Shown here piece after piece: positions 57,435 to 64,000 of a stretch of 64,000 nt of DNA. The stretch comes from Pedococcus bigeumensis (lineage in GTDB: Bacteria; Actinomycetota; Actinomycetes; Actinomycetales; Dermatophilaceae): contig NZ_RCZM01000001.1 in NCBI RefSeq assembly GCF_006438965.1, positions 993,097-1,057,096 of the forward strand, given 5' to 3'. The notes beneath the pieces were generated by a model. That model was given only the letters and a program-made list of their open reading frames with translations, was not told the DNA's origin and did no database searches. How positions within the stretch are numbered: position 1 is the first letter of the stretch; each line of letters starts with the position of its first letter. The position numbers and the translations under genes are program-made.

Positions 57435-58631
57435 CTAGTCGACCTTGCGGAGGCCAGGGCGCAGGAATGAGGACAGCCCCACCTGGGCGAACATCAGGAC
57501 CGTCAGCGTGCCCCAGACCGCCGTGAACGAGCCAGACAGGTCGCGGACAGCACCCATGCTCGCGGGTCCGAACGACGCGATCGTGTAGCTGAAGAAGAAC
57601 GCCATCCCGGCCAGCCGCGCACTGGCCGCGGGAGTGCCCGCGTAGTCGACCATCAGCACCAGCCCGAGGGCGAACGACGCCCCCTGCCCGAACCCCAGCA
57701 CGGTCGCCCAGACCCAGGGCGCGGCGGTCGGTGCCAGCCAGAGGCCAGCCTGGCCGAGCAGCCCGAGGACCGACGCCGACAGCAGCAGCACCCGCCGGTC
57801 GACGATCTTGTCGGTCAGCGCTGGGGCCAGCAGGCCGGACACCAGCTGGGCCGCCGTGAAGACGGACAGCAGGTAGCCCGCGTGCGTCGGGTCCCAGCCA
57901 CGCGCGGTGTACGAGGGCGCGAGCCAGGCCAGGGTGGAGTAGAACTCGACCGACTGGACGGCGAGGTAGGCGGCGACCAGCCACGCGGTGACATGTCGCC
58001 ACGGGAGCCGGACGGGCGCGACGACGGCCGGGTTCGCCGCGCGGTGCCGCGCATGCCCCGTCAGGACCGGCACCCAGGCCAGCACCCCGACGACGGCGAG
58101 CAGCGAGCACGAACCCAGCGCCGCCTGCCACGAGCCCAACCAGCCCTCGAGCGGTACCGACAGGGCCGACGACGCACCGGCTCCGCCCATCATCGCGAGC
58201 ATGTACAGCCCCGTGACCAGCCCTGCGCGTTCGGGCGGGAACAGCTCCTTGACCAGGCCAGGGAGGAGCGTGCCGCCGATGGCGATACCGACCCCGGCGA
58301 GGAACGTCCCGGCATACAGGGGCCACGTCGCGCCACCGGCGAACCGCAGGGCCAGACCGCCCGCGACGCACGCGATCGACAGCTCGATGGAGGCCGCGGC
58401 ACCCAGTCGCGCGGCGATCCGCTGCGCGAACGGCGCGAACAGGCCCATGCACAGGACGGGCAGCGTGGTGAGCGCGCCGAGGGCCGTGTTGGACAGGCCC
58501 AGGTCGTCCGCGATCGACTCGGTGAGCGGCGGCACGCTGGCCATGGCGGTGCGCAGGTTGGCGGCCACGGCGACCAACGCCAGAGCCATCAGCCAGACAG
58601 GGGGGAGGTGGGGGCTGCGACGGGAAGACAT
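57435..58631 (-). CDS. MFS transporter, CynX/NimT-like
   Basis: This 398-residue major facilitator protein has 12 predicted membrane helices. The start resembles CynX/NimT (VAANLRTAMASVPPL), and the loop between helices 2 and 3 has FAQRIAARLGAAASIE. The substrate could be an anion or a drug; it is not predictable. AAGACT, 7 nt before the ATG, resembles the leaderless boxes seen nearby. Its 3' end faces the PH-domain gene across the dyad cluster. Confidence 0.88.
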   Translation of the reverse strand: MSSRRSPHLPPVWLMALALVAVAANLRTAMASVPPLTESIADDLGLSNTALGALTTLPVLCMGLFAPFAQRIAARLGAAASIELSIACVAGGLALRFAGGATWPLYAGTFLAGVGIAIGGTLLPGLVKELFPPERAGLVTGLYMLAMMGGAGASSALSVPLEGWLGSWQAALGSCSLLAVVGVLAWVPVLTGHARHRAANPAVVAPVRLPWRHVTAWLVAAYLAVQSVEFYSTLAWLAPSYTARGWDPTHAGYLLSVFTAAQLVSGLLAPALTDKIVDRRVLLLSASVLGLLGQAGLWLAPTAAPWVWATVLGFGQGASFALGLVLMVDYAGTPAASARLAGMAFFFSYTIASFGPASMGAVRDLSGSFTAVWGTLTVLMFAQVGLSSFLRPGLRKVD

Positions 58632-58654
58632 CCCGGCCAGTCTTGCAGCCGGGT

Positions 58655-59773
58655 TCAGTCGTCGTGCGGGCCGGTCGACATCGACTCAGGCACCATCTCG
58701 ATCGCCTCGTCATGGGGCACGCCGGTGAGCATCAGCAGGTCGACGACCATCGAACGGATCTGCGCGCGCATCACCTCACCCGACAGCCCCGCGGACTTGT
58801 CGATGACGGCACTGGCCTCGCCGATCCGCTGGAGCCCGACGCGCGCGTTGGTGGGCAGGCGACGTTCGCCCAGCTCACGGGAGATGTCCTCGCTCGTCTC
58901 GGCGAGGGCGTCCAATAGGTGCAGGTATGCCGTGGGGACGGCTTCCTCGCGCCACGTCGCGATCGCGGCGCGACGGACCAGGACCCGCAGGTTGCGGATG
59001 GCGCGGTCAAGGGGTTCGAGCAGGTCCGCAATGGCCTGGACGCCGGGGAGGTGACGACGCCGGAACGGTGACAGCCGCACCACCGCGATGCCCTCAGCGG
59101 ACAGCGCCCGGGCCTCGTCGAGCAGGGACTCGGACTCACGCGCGCGAGACAGCGTGGCCGACGCGAGGTCGGAGTCATGGTTGCGCAGCGAGCGGGCCGT
59201 GTCGGCGAGGATCTCGCCGATCTCGTGGACGACCAGTGCGGCCTGCTGTCGGGGCCGGCGCAGTGGTGCGGCAGGCGCGACCAGGGTGAAGAGCAGGGCG
59301 ACCACCCCGCCGACGACGGCGTCGAGCCACCGGGTGAACGCCTGTCCGGACCCCGCCACGAGGGTGGTGACGATGACCGACTGCACGCCGGCCTGGGTGA
59401 TCAGCAGCATTCCGGCGCCGAGCAGTGCGGCCACACTCATGGCCAGCACGACGACGACCACGATCTGCCAGTACCCGGACCCGAAGAAGTGCACGAAGAC
59501 GTCGCCGACGAACACGCCGACCGCCACTCCGATCATCACCTCGGTGACCCGGCGGAGTCGCTGGCCGAAGGACATCCCCAGCGAGATCATCGCCGTCACC
59601 GGCGCGAAGAACGGCCGGTTGTGGTGCAGGACCGCGCTGGCCACCCACCAGGCGGTGGCGGCGCCCAGACCGCACTGGACGATGAAGAACATCCGGCTGA
59701 CCAACCGGTCGACGCGGGCCCTGGCCTCGTGGCGGGAGCGCCGGCCGGCACGTGCGAAGTCGACGCTGGTCAC
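58655..59773 (-). CDS. FUSC-family membrane protein
   Basis: This 372-residue protein has about six membrane helices in the first half (FIVQCGLGAATAWWVASAVL, then FFAPVTAMISLGMSFGQRLRR and VLAMSVAALLGAGMLLI). A helical cytosolic half follows. FUSC/aromatic-acid-exporter proteins efflux organic compounds. GTG 59773 begins 1 nt after the upstream DUF4287 gene's stop, so the two are co-translated. Substrate unknown. Confidence 0.84.
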   Translation of the reverse strand: MTSVDFARAGRRSRHEARARVDRLVSRMFFIVQCGLGAATAWWVASAVLHHNRPFFAPVTAMISLGMSFGQRLRRVTEVMIGVAVGVFVGDVFVHFFGSGYWQIVVVVVLAMSVAALLGAGMLLITQAGVQSVIVTTLVAGSGQAFTRWLDAVVGGVVALLFTLVAPAAPLRRPRQQAALVVHEIGEILADTARSLRNHDSDLASATLSRARESESLLDEARALSAEGIAVVRLSPFRRRHLPGVQAIADLLEPLDRAIRNLRVLVRRAAIATWREEAVPTAYLHLLDALAETSEDISRELGERRLPTNARVGLQRIGEASAVIDKSAGLSGEVMRAQIRSMVVDLLMLTGVPHDEAIEMVPESMSTGPHDD

Positions 59774-59774
59774 G

Positions 59775-60350
59775 TCAGCCGTTCTGGCGGTAGGCCGCCT
59801 GGAGCAGTGGTTCCAATGAGCGAAGGTCGTCCTCGTCGGCGTCTGCAGCCAGGTGCAGCCAGTGGGTGGCCTGCGCGAAACCCTTGGCGGGAGAGAGTCG
59901 TTCGTCGTCCGGAGGGGTCTCACGGAAGCGGAAGCCAACTCGCACGGTGTCGCGCGGCCCTGGGGCCACGGCGACGAACTGGGTCCTGCGCACCACGGGG
60001 ATGTAGGTGCCGCGACCCTCACGCCGCACGTCGTCGCCGAGGCCCTCGGCCAGGATGATGATCGCGTCGTGGATCGGGCGCAGGTGCGCTTTGGCGCCGC
60101 TGTAGAGCGCGTCGGTGTAGGCGTCGACATCGGGGCGTTGCCGGCCCGCTGCGGTTGCCGCAGCATCGGCGATGGCCCACTGGGAGTTCTGCGGAACCCC
60201 GTGCACCTCCCGCAGCCAGGCGCGGACGGCCCGCTGGTCCAGGGGGTCCGGGCCGGTCTCGCGCACCAACGCCACCCACTCGTCCAGGGATCGGCCGGTG
60301 CGTTCGTCCAGCGACGTGGTGACGGCCGCCATCATGTCTGCCGGTTCCAT
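59775..60350 (-). CDS. DUF4287/DUF5655 domain protein
   Basis: The 191-residue protein has an N-terminal DUF4287-like part (GRSLDEWVALVRETGP, then WLREVHGVPQNSQWAI). A DUF5655-like C-terminal part includes AKAHLRPIHDAIIILAEGLG and YIPVVRRTQFVAVAPGPRD, and ends in LLQAAYRQNG. It is widespread in actinobacteria without known activity. CATAAT, 6 nt before the ATG at 60350, supports a leaderless start. It forms a pair with the FUSC gene. Confidence 0.8.
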   Translation of the reverse strand: MEPADMMAAVTTSLDERTGRSLDEWVALVRETGPDPLDQRAVRAWLREVHGVPQNSQWAIADAAATAAGRQRPDVDAYTDALYSGAKAHLRPIHDAIIILAEGLGDDVRREGRGTYIPVVRRTQFVAVAPGPRDTVRVGFRFRETPPDDERLSPAKGFAQATHWLHLAADADEDDLRSLEPLLQAAYRQNG

Positions 60351-60383
60351 GCCCCGATTATGTCGGTCTGGCCCAGGACCTGC

Positions 60384-60566
60384 TCAGAACACGACCACGA
60401 GGAAGAACAGCACCGTGATGACCACCGCGACGAGGCAGCCGGCCCCGGCGCCCGAGGCAGCGCCCCCGGAGCCGCCCTTGCCCAGCCGGTAGACGACCGC
60501 GAACAGGACGACGAGCGCGACGATCCACCACCACCCCTGGACGCTCGCGCCGAGCTGGTCCATCAC
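60384..60566 (-). CDS. Small two-helix membrane protein
   Basis: This 60-residue protein has two hydrophobic helices (GWWWIVALVVLFAVVYRL and GCLVAVVITVLFFLVVVF) joined by a Gly/Ser/Ala loop. GTG 60566 follows TAGCGT (minus strand, 60574-60579) by 7 nt; ATG 60563 is the alternative. The TAGCGT box overlaps the stop of the kinase gene. Function unknown; it resembles unnamed small membrane proteins of actinobacteria. Confidence 0.68.
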   Translation of the reverse strand: MMDQLGASVQGWWWIVALVVLFAVVYRLGKGGSGGAASGAGAGCLVAVVITVLFFLVVVF

Positions 60567-60576
60567 GTGCGCCACG

Positions 60577-61164
60577 CTAGCGACGGTGGGTGGTGTCGAC
60601 GAACAGGTCGGCGCGCTCCCAGGTGCGGTCGGCGTCGTAGAGACGGCGCTCCTGGACGGCCCAGCCCTCCCAGTAGGGGGCGTAGCCGGCGTCCCGGGCG
60701 AGTCCGCGCGCCCTGCGCACGGTCTCCTCGGCCTCGACCCAGACCAGCACCGAAGCCGCCTTGCCGGCGGGGAGGGCGCCGGACCCGCAGCCCTCGAGGA
60801 CGACGACCTCCGACGAGGGCAGCTGCACCCACTCGGCATACTGCTCGGCGGCCCAGTCCCAGCGCCGGTAGCGGGCGGGGAGGCCCTCGGCGAGCGGCCC
60901 CACGATCCACTCCTGGGCGCGGTGCGTACCGGCCCTCAGGCCGTCCCACCCGGGGTAGAGGTCGTCCATGTGCACGGTCGGCGCGGCGAGCGTTGCGGCC
61001 AGGTCGCGGGCCAAGGTCGTCTTGCCGGCGCCGCTCGGGCCGTCGATGCAGATGAGGTGCGTGCTGCCGCACAGGGCGTCGCTGCCGTCGACCAGGCTGA
61101 CGATGGCCGCGACCACGTCCACCGTGCGGTCGAGGCGGATGGCCGCTCTGTGGTCGGTGGGCAT
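60577..61164 (-). CDS. P-loop kinase, uridine/phosphoribulokinase-like
   Basis: The 195-residue protein has Walker [16 protein letters not shown], the acidic [13 protein letters not shown] segment typical of uridine-kinase-type enzymes, and [12 protein letters not shown] as Walker B. The substrate is probably a nucleoside or similar small alcohol, but this is not settled. ATG 61164 is 7 nt after TAGTCT (minus strand, 61172-61177). It is divergent from hisF. Confidence 0.82.
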   Translation of the reverse strand: MPTDHRAAIRLDRTVDVVAAIVSLVDGSDALCGSTHLICIDGPSGAGKTTLARDLAATLAAPTVHMDDLYPGWDGLRAGTHRAQEWIVGPLAEGLPARYRRWDWAAEQYAEWVQLPSSEVVVLEGCGSGALPAGKAASVLVWVEAEETVRRARGLARDAGYAPYWEGWAVQERRLYDADRTWERADLFVDTTHRR

Positions 61165-61195
61165 GTGCTCAAGACTAGATCGCTACGCTCGCAGC
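61165..61195. promoter_or_regulatory. 31-bp divergent leaderless promoter pair (kinase / hisF)
   Basis: TAGTCT on the minus strand (61172-61177) is 7 nt from the kinase ATG. TACGCT on the plus strand (61184-61189) is 6 nt from the hisF GTG. The -10 boxes are only 6 bp apart, so each polymerase would cover the other promoter. Confidence 0.6.
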
Positions 61196-61969
61196 GTGAG
61201 TGTTGCGACCCGCGTCATCCCCTGCCTCGACGTGGACGCCGGGCGGGTGGTTAAGGGCGTCAACTTCGCCAACCTGCGCGATGCGGGCGACCCGGTCGAG
61301 CTCGCGAAGGCCTATGGGGAGCAGGGTGCCGACGAGCTCACCTTCCTCGACGTCACGGCCAGCAGCGGCAACCGGGAGACGACCTACGACATCGTGCATC
61401 GCACCGCCGAGCAGGTCTTCATCCCGCTGACCGTCGGCGGGGGAGTGCGCACCGTCGACGACGTGGACCGCCTGCTGCGGGCCGGAGCGGACAAGGTGGG
61501 TGTCAACACCGCCGCCATCGCGCGACCCGAGCTCATCGCCGAGGTCGCGGACCGGTTCGGCTCGCAGGTGCTGGTGCTCTCCGCCGACGTCCGTCGCCGC
61601 CGGGACGACTCCGGCGCGACGACGGCTGACTTCGAGGTCACCACGCACGGAGGGCGCCAGGGCGCGGGGCTCGACGCCATCGAGTGGTGCGCCCGCGCGG
61701 CCGAGCTCGGTGCCGGGGAGATCCTGCTGAACTCGATGGACGCCGACGGCACCAAGGACGGCTTCGACCTCGAGCTCATCGAGCTGGTTCGCCGGGAGGT
61801 GCGGATCCCGCTGATCGCTAGTGGCGGGGCCGGCCGGGTCGACCACTTCGCGCCAGCGGTACGCGCAGGGGCCGACGCGGTCCTCGCCGCCAGCGTCTTC
61901 CACTTCGGTGAGCTCACCATCGGTGAGGTCAAGGACGCCCTGCGGGAGGGCGGCATACCGGTGCGTTGA
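61196..61969 (+). CDS. hisF: Imidazole glycerol phosphate synthase, cyclase subunit
   Basis: This 257-residue half of the HisHF enzyme makes the imidazole ring. The catalytic Asp residues are in [15 protein letters not shown] and [13 protein letters not shown]. Phosphate loops are [11 protein letters not shown] and [15 protein letters not shown] 61196 lies 6 nt after TACGCT. hisH is not in this window, and hisF is separated from hisE-hisG by 4.4 kb of unrelated genes. Confidence 0.96.
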   Translation: MSVATRVIPCLDVDAGRVVKGVNFANLRDAGDPVELAKAYGEQGADELTFLDVTASSGNRETTYDIVHRTAEQVFIPLTVGGGVRTVDDVDRLLRAGADKVGVNTAAIARPELIAEVADRFGSQVLVLSADVRRRRDDSGATTADFEVTTHGGRQGAGLDAIEWCARAAELGAGEILLNSMDADGTKDGFDLELIELVRREVRIPLIASGGAGRVDHFAPAVRAGADAVLAASVFHFGELTIGEVKDALREGGIPVR

Positions 61970-61988
61970 GGTTGCCGTCGCCGGGCGG

Positions 61989-62633
61989 TCAGGTGAGGCC
62001 GAGAGGGGCGGCCCACAGGGCGTCCACCGCGGACTCGCCGCCCGTCACCTCGAGGTCGGCGACGCGATGACGGCCGTATGCCGCGAGCATCAGCTCGGCA
62101 GGGGTGCCCTCCAGGACCACCGTGCCGAGCTCGGTGGCACTGCGGGCCTCCAGAGACTGACCTTCCGGGGTGCGCAGGACGACCCCGACCGGGCTGCGGC
62201 GGAAGAACACCTTGGCCATGCGGGACAACATCTTCCACAGTGCACGCGATTCGCGTGGGGACAGCTCGCGCTGCGGACCGACGGTCTCGTCGCCGCGGAG
62301 GACGTCCTCGTGGTGGATGAAGTACTCGATGAAGTTGAAGGCGTCGTCGACCCCGGCGAACTGGGCGGGCGACCACTTGGGGGGTCCGGAGCGGACCAGC
62401 TCGACGAGCTCGGGCCACGGTTTGGCGGCGTACTCCTCCATCCCGCTCTCGAGCCGGCTGGCCAGCGGCGGCAGCCAGATGCCGGGTGCGAGGTCGGGGC
62501 GGCGCTCGCGCACGACGAGGTGGGCGGCGAGGTCAGCGGTGGTCCAGGGCGAGCAGAGGGTGGGGGCGTTCGGACCCATCGCGACGAAGGTGTCACAGAG
62601 GGCGTCGCGCTCGAGCTGGGCGAGGTGGGTCAT
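61989..62633 (-). CDS. TIGR03085-family protein (DinB/maleylpyruvate-isomerase-like)
   Basis: The 214-residue protein belongs to the mycothiol-dependent/DinB-like superfamily, with the N-terminal ALCDTFVAMGPNAPTLCSPW, a His in DLAAHLVVRERRPD and FIEYFIHHEDVLRG carrying possible metal ligands. TIGR03085 proteins are typical near hisF in actinobacteria. The reaction is unknown. ATG 62633 is 6 nt after TAAGGT (minus strand, 62640-62645). It converges on hisF with an 18-bp gap. Confidence 0.84.
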   Translation of the reverse strand: MTHLAQLERDALCDTFVAMGPNAPTLCSPWTTADLAAHLVVRERRPDLAPGIWLPPLASRLESGMEEYAAKPWPELVELVRSGPPKWSPAQFAGVDDAFNFIEYFIHHEDVLRGDETVGPQRELSPRESRALWKMLSRMAKVFFRRSPVGVVLRTPEGQSLEARSATELGTVVLEGTPAELMLAAYGRHRVADLEVTGGESAVDALWAAPLGLT

Positions 62634-62759
62634 GGGACGACCTTACGAGGCGTCGACGAGGGGCCTGGATGGAGTGGGAGTCCGACCCGCGTGAGAGGGT
62701 TGGACCTTCCACATTGTCACTCGCCCTGGGCGCCCTGTGCCCGAACCCGGAGGTCTGTC

Positions 62760-64000
62760 GTGTCCGTCGACGCTGCGCCGTCGCTGCGCCGCAGCCTCGG
62801 CATCGTGGGCGTCGGGATCCGGCGTGAGCCGCGGTGGTTCGCGCTCGCGGTCGCGGGCAGCGCCCTCTACGGCGTGATGACGGTGCTCACCGCCGCGGCG
62901 ATCGGCAAGGTGACGCGTGAGCAGGTCCAGCCGGCGGTCGCCGCGGGCCATGCCACGCCGGCCCAGCTGTGGGCCATCTTCGGGTGGATCGCCGGGGTCG
63001 TCGTGATCAACGTCGTCGGCGTCGTGATCCGGCGCATCGCTGCGGGCTTCACGATGTACAACGTCGCGGCGGGCTTCCGTCGCGAGGTGACCCGGCAGTA
63101 CCTCAGGCTCCCGCTCGCGTGGCACCACCGGCACCCGTCCGGCCAGCTGCTGTCCAACGCGAACGCCGACGTCGAGGCGACGTGGAACGTGTTCGCGCCG
63201 CTGCCCATGGCCATCGGCGTGATCATCATGCTGGTCGCCGGCATCGTGCAGATGATCCTGGTCGACCCGGTCATGGCGATCATCGGCCTGACCGTCTTCC
63301 CGTTGCTGTTCCTGGCCAACATGGTCTTCCAGCGCGCCATGTCACCCAAGGTCTCCCGCGCCCAGCAGCTCCGCGCCGAGGTGAGCGAGGTCGCGCACGA
63401 GAGCTTCGAGGCCGCCCTCATCGTCAAGTCGATGGGGCGCGAGGAGCAGGAGTCGGTCCGGTTCGAGGAGGTCACCAGGCGGCTGCAGCGGGCCAACGTC
63501 GAGGTCGGCCGCACTCGCGGCACCTTCGACCCCGTCATCGAGTCCATCCCCACCCTGGGCACGCTTGCCGTCCTCGTCGTCGGCGCACACCAGGTGGCCT
63601 CGGGCCGCCTCGAGCCCGCGGCGGTCGTCCAGGTGGCCTACCTCATCTCGGTGCTGGCCTTCCCGGTCCGCGCGCTGGGCTGGGTGCTCGGCGAGCTCCC
63701 GCGGACCGTGGTCGGCTGGGACCGGGTCGACGCTGTCCTCAAGGCGCGAGGTGAGCTGGCGTTCGGTGAGGCCGAGCTGCCGCGTCGTGGCGCGTCGCAC
63801 GCGGCGCTGTCGCACGTCGACTACTCCTACGACATCGTCGACGAGGCGGGTGAGGAGTCGACCTTCCAGGCCATCCACGAGGTTTCCCTCGAGGTCCCTG
63901 CTGGGTCGACGGTTGCGCTGGTCGGCCCCACCGGCTCGGGCAAGACGACGCTGACCAACCTCACCCTGCGGCTGGTCGACCCCCACCGTGGGCACGTGAC
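62760..64000 (+). CDS. ABC transporter, fused membrane/ATPase exporter (3' end cut off)
   Basis: 413 codons are visible before the window ends. An ABC type-1 exporter membrane domain with about 6 helices runs from residue 25 to 315 (FALAVAGSALYGVMTVLTAA onward, with a KSMGREEQE coupling region). The start of the ATPase domain has Walker A LVGPTGSGKTTLTNL near residue 400. The signature and Walker B motifs lie beyond the window. GTG 62760 follows GGAGG (62749-62753) by 6 nt. Such half-exporters often work in pairs. Confidence 0.9.
   Translation, partial: MSVDAAPSLRRSLGIVGVGIRREPRWFALAVAGSALYGVMTVLTAAAIGKVTREQVQPAVAAGHATPAQLWAIFGWIAGVVVINVVGVVIRRIAAGFTMYNVAAGFRREVTRQYLRLPLAWHHRHPSGQLLSNANADVEATWNVFAPLPMAIGVIIMLVAGIVQMILVDPVMAIIGLTVFPLLFLANMVFQRAMSPKVSRAQQLRAEVSEVAHESFEAALIVKSMGREEQESVRFEEVTRRLQRANVEVGRTRGTFDPVIESIPTLGTLAVLVVGAHQVASGRLEPAAVVQVAYLISVLAFPVRALGWVLGELPRTVVGWDRVDAVLKARGELAFGEAELPRRGASHAALSHVDYSYDIVDEAGEESTFQAIHEVSLEVPAGSTVALVGPTGSGKTTLTNLTLRLVDPHRGHV

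Overview
This 64 kb window is a piece of chromosome from a high-GC actinobacterium (roughly 70% GC by eye). The protein sequences and the gene order (rarA-DUF948-alaS-ruvX-mltG-aroE-aroCKB-efp-nusB-pyrR...pyrF-mihF-gmk-rpoZ-coaBC-metK-priA-def-fmt-rsmB-rpe-ribDE/BA/H-hisEG...hisF) point to Micrococcales, most likely Intrasporangiaceae or a close relative. That placement is an inference from content, not a database result. No tRNA, rRNA, CRISPR array, prophage or transposase was seen.

Layout. Positions 1-8162 are accessory: a LuxR-type regulator, an AraC/VOC pair, an alpha/beta hydrolase, a DUF427 protein, a GNAT acetyltransferase and an MMPL exporter, with two near-identical hairpin terminators. 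At 8182-23567 lies the conserved block rarA, DUF948/DUF6167 proteins, alaS, ruvX, mltG, aroE, a prepilin peptidase, aroC-aroK-aroB, efp and nusB. It is interrupted by a DUF559 gene bracketed by inverted repeats and by an intradiol-dioxygenase-like lipoprotein. At 23694-34735 is the complete de novo UMP operon (pyrR, pyrB, pyrC, a bacterial PH-like membrane protein, carA, carB, pyrK, pyrD, pyrF) behind a PyrR-binding leader. At 34862-45819 are mihF, gmk, rpoZ, coaBC, metK, a degenerate priA, an M16-like membrane protein, def, fmt and rsmB. At 45883-51249 is a looser section: GNAT, LLM oxidoreductase, TPR-like protein, rpe, a frameshifted DUF222/HNH gene and a mini-Smr protein. At 51341-57323 an FMN riboswitch precedes ribD-ribE-pnuC-ribBA-ribH, which runs directly into hisE-hisG and a PH-domain gene. 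The end holds MFS, FUSC, DUF4287, a small membrane protein, a P-loop kinase, hisF, a TIGR03085 protein and a truncated ABC exporter.

The genes work together as compact, translationally coupled operons. Most junctions are ATGA, GTGA or TGATG overlaps. Shikimate synthesis (aroE/C/K/B), UMP synthesis, riboflavin synthesis and parts of histidine synthesis are encoded here. Expression signals are unusually readable: many promoters have a TANNNT box only 6-7 nt before an ATG/GTG, implying leaderless mRNAs, while the UMP operon and the rib operon have structured RNA leaders.

Most unusual structure. (1) The non-palindromic 8-mer CGGCATAC (GTATGCCG) occurs about 42 times by my count, on both strands, in all reading frames and between genes, and it forces rare ATA and TAT codons. 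(2) The linker of coaBC carries a perfect 28-bp spacer-less palindrome in frame. (3) A DUF559 endonuclease-like gene is bracketed by four copies of GACGTGCAG in alternating orientation. (4) A perfect 17-bp tandem duplication frameshifts the HNH gene. (5) Four dyads spaced 19-21 bp sit between convergent genes at 57345-57418. Counts and coordinates were made by eye.
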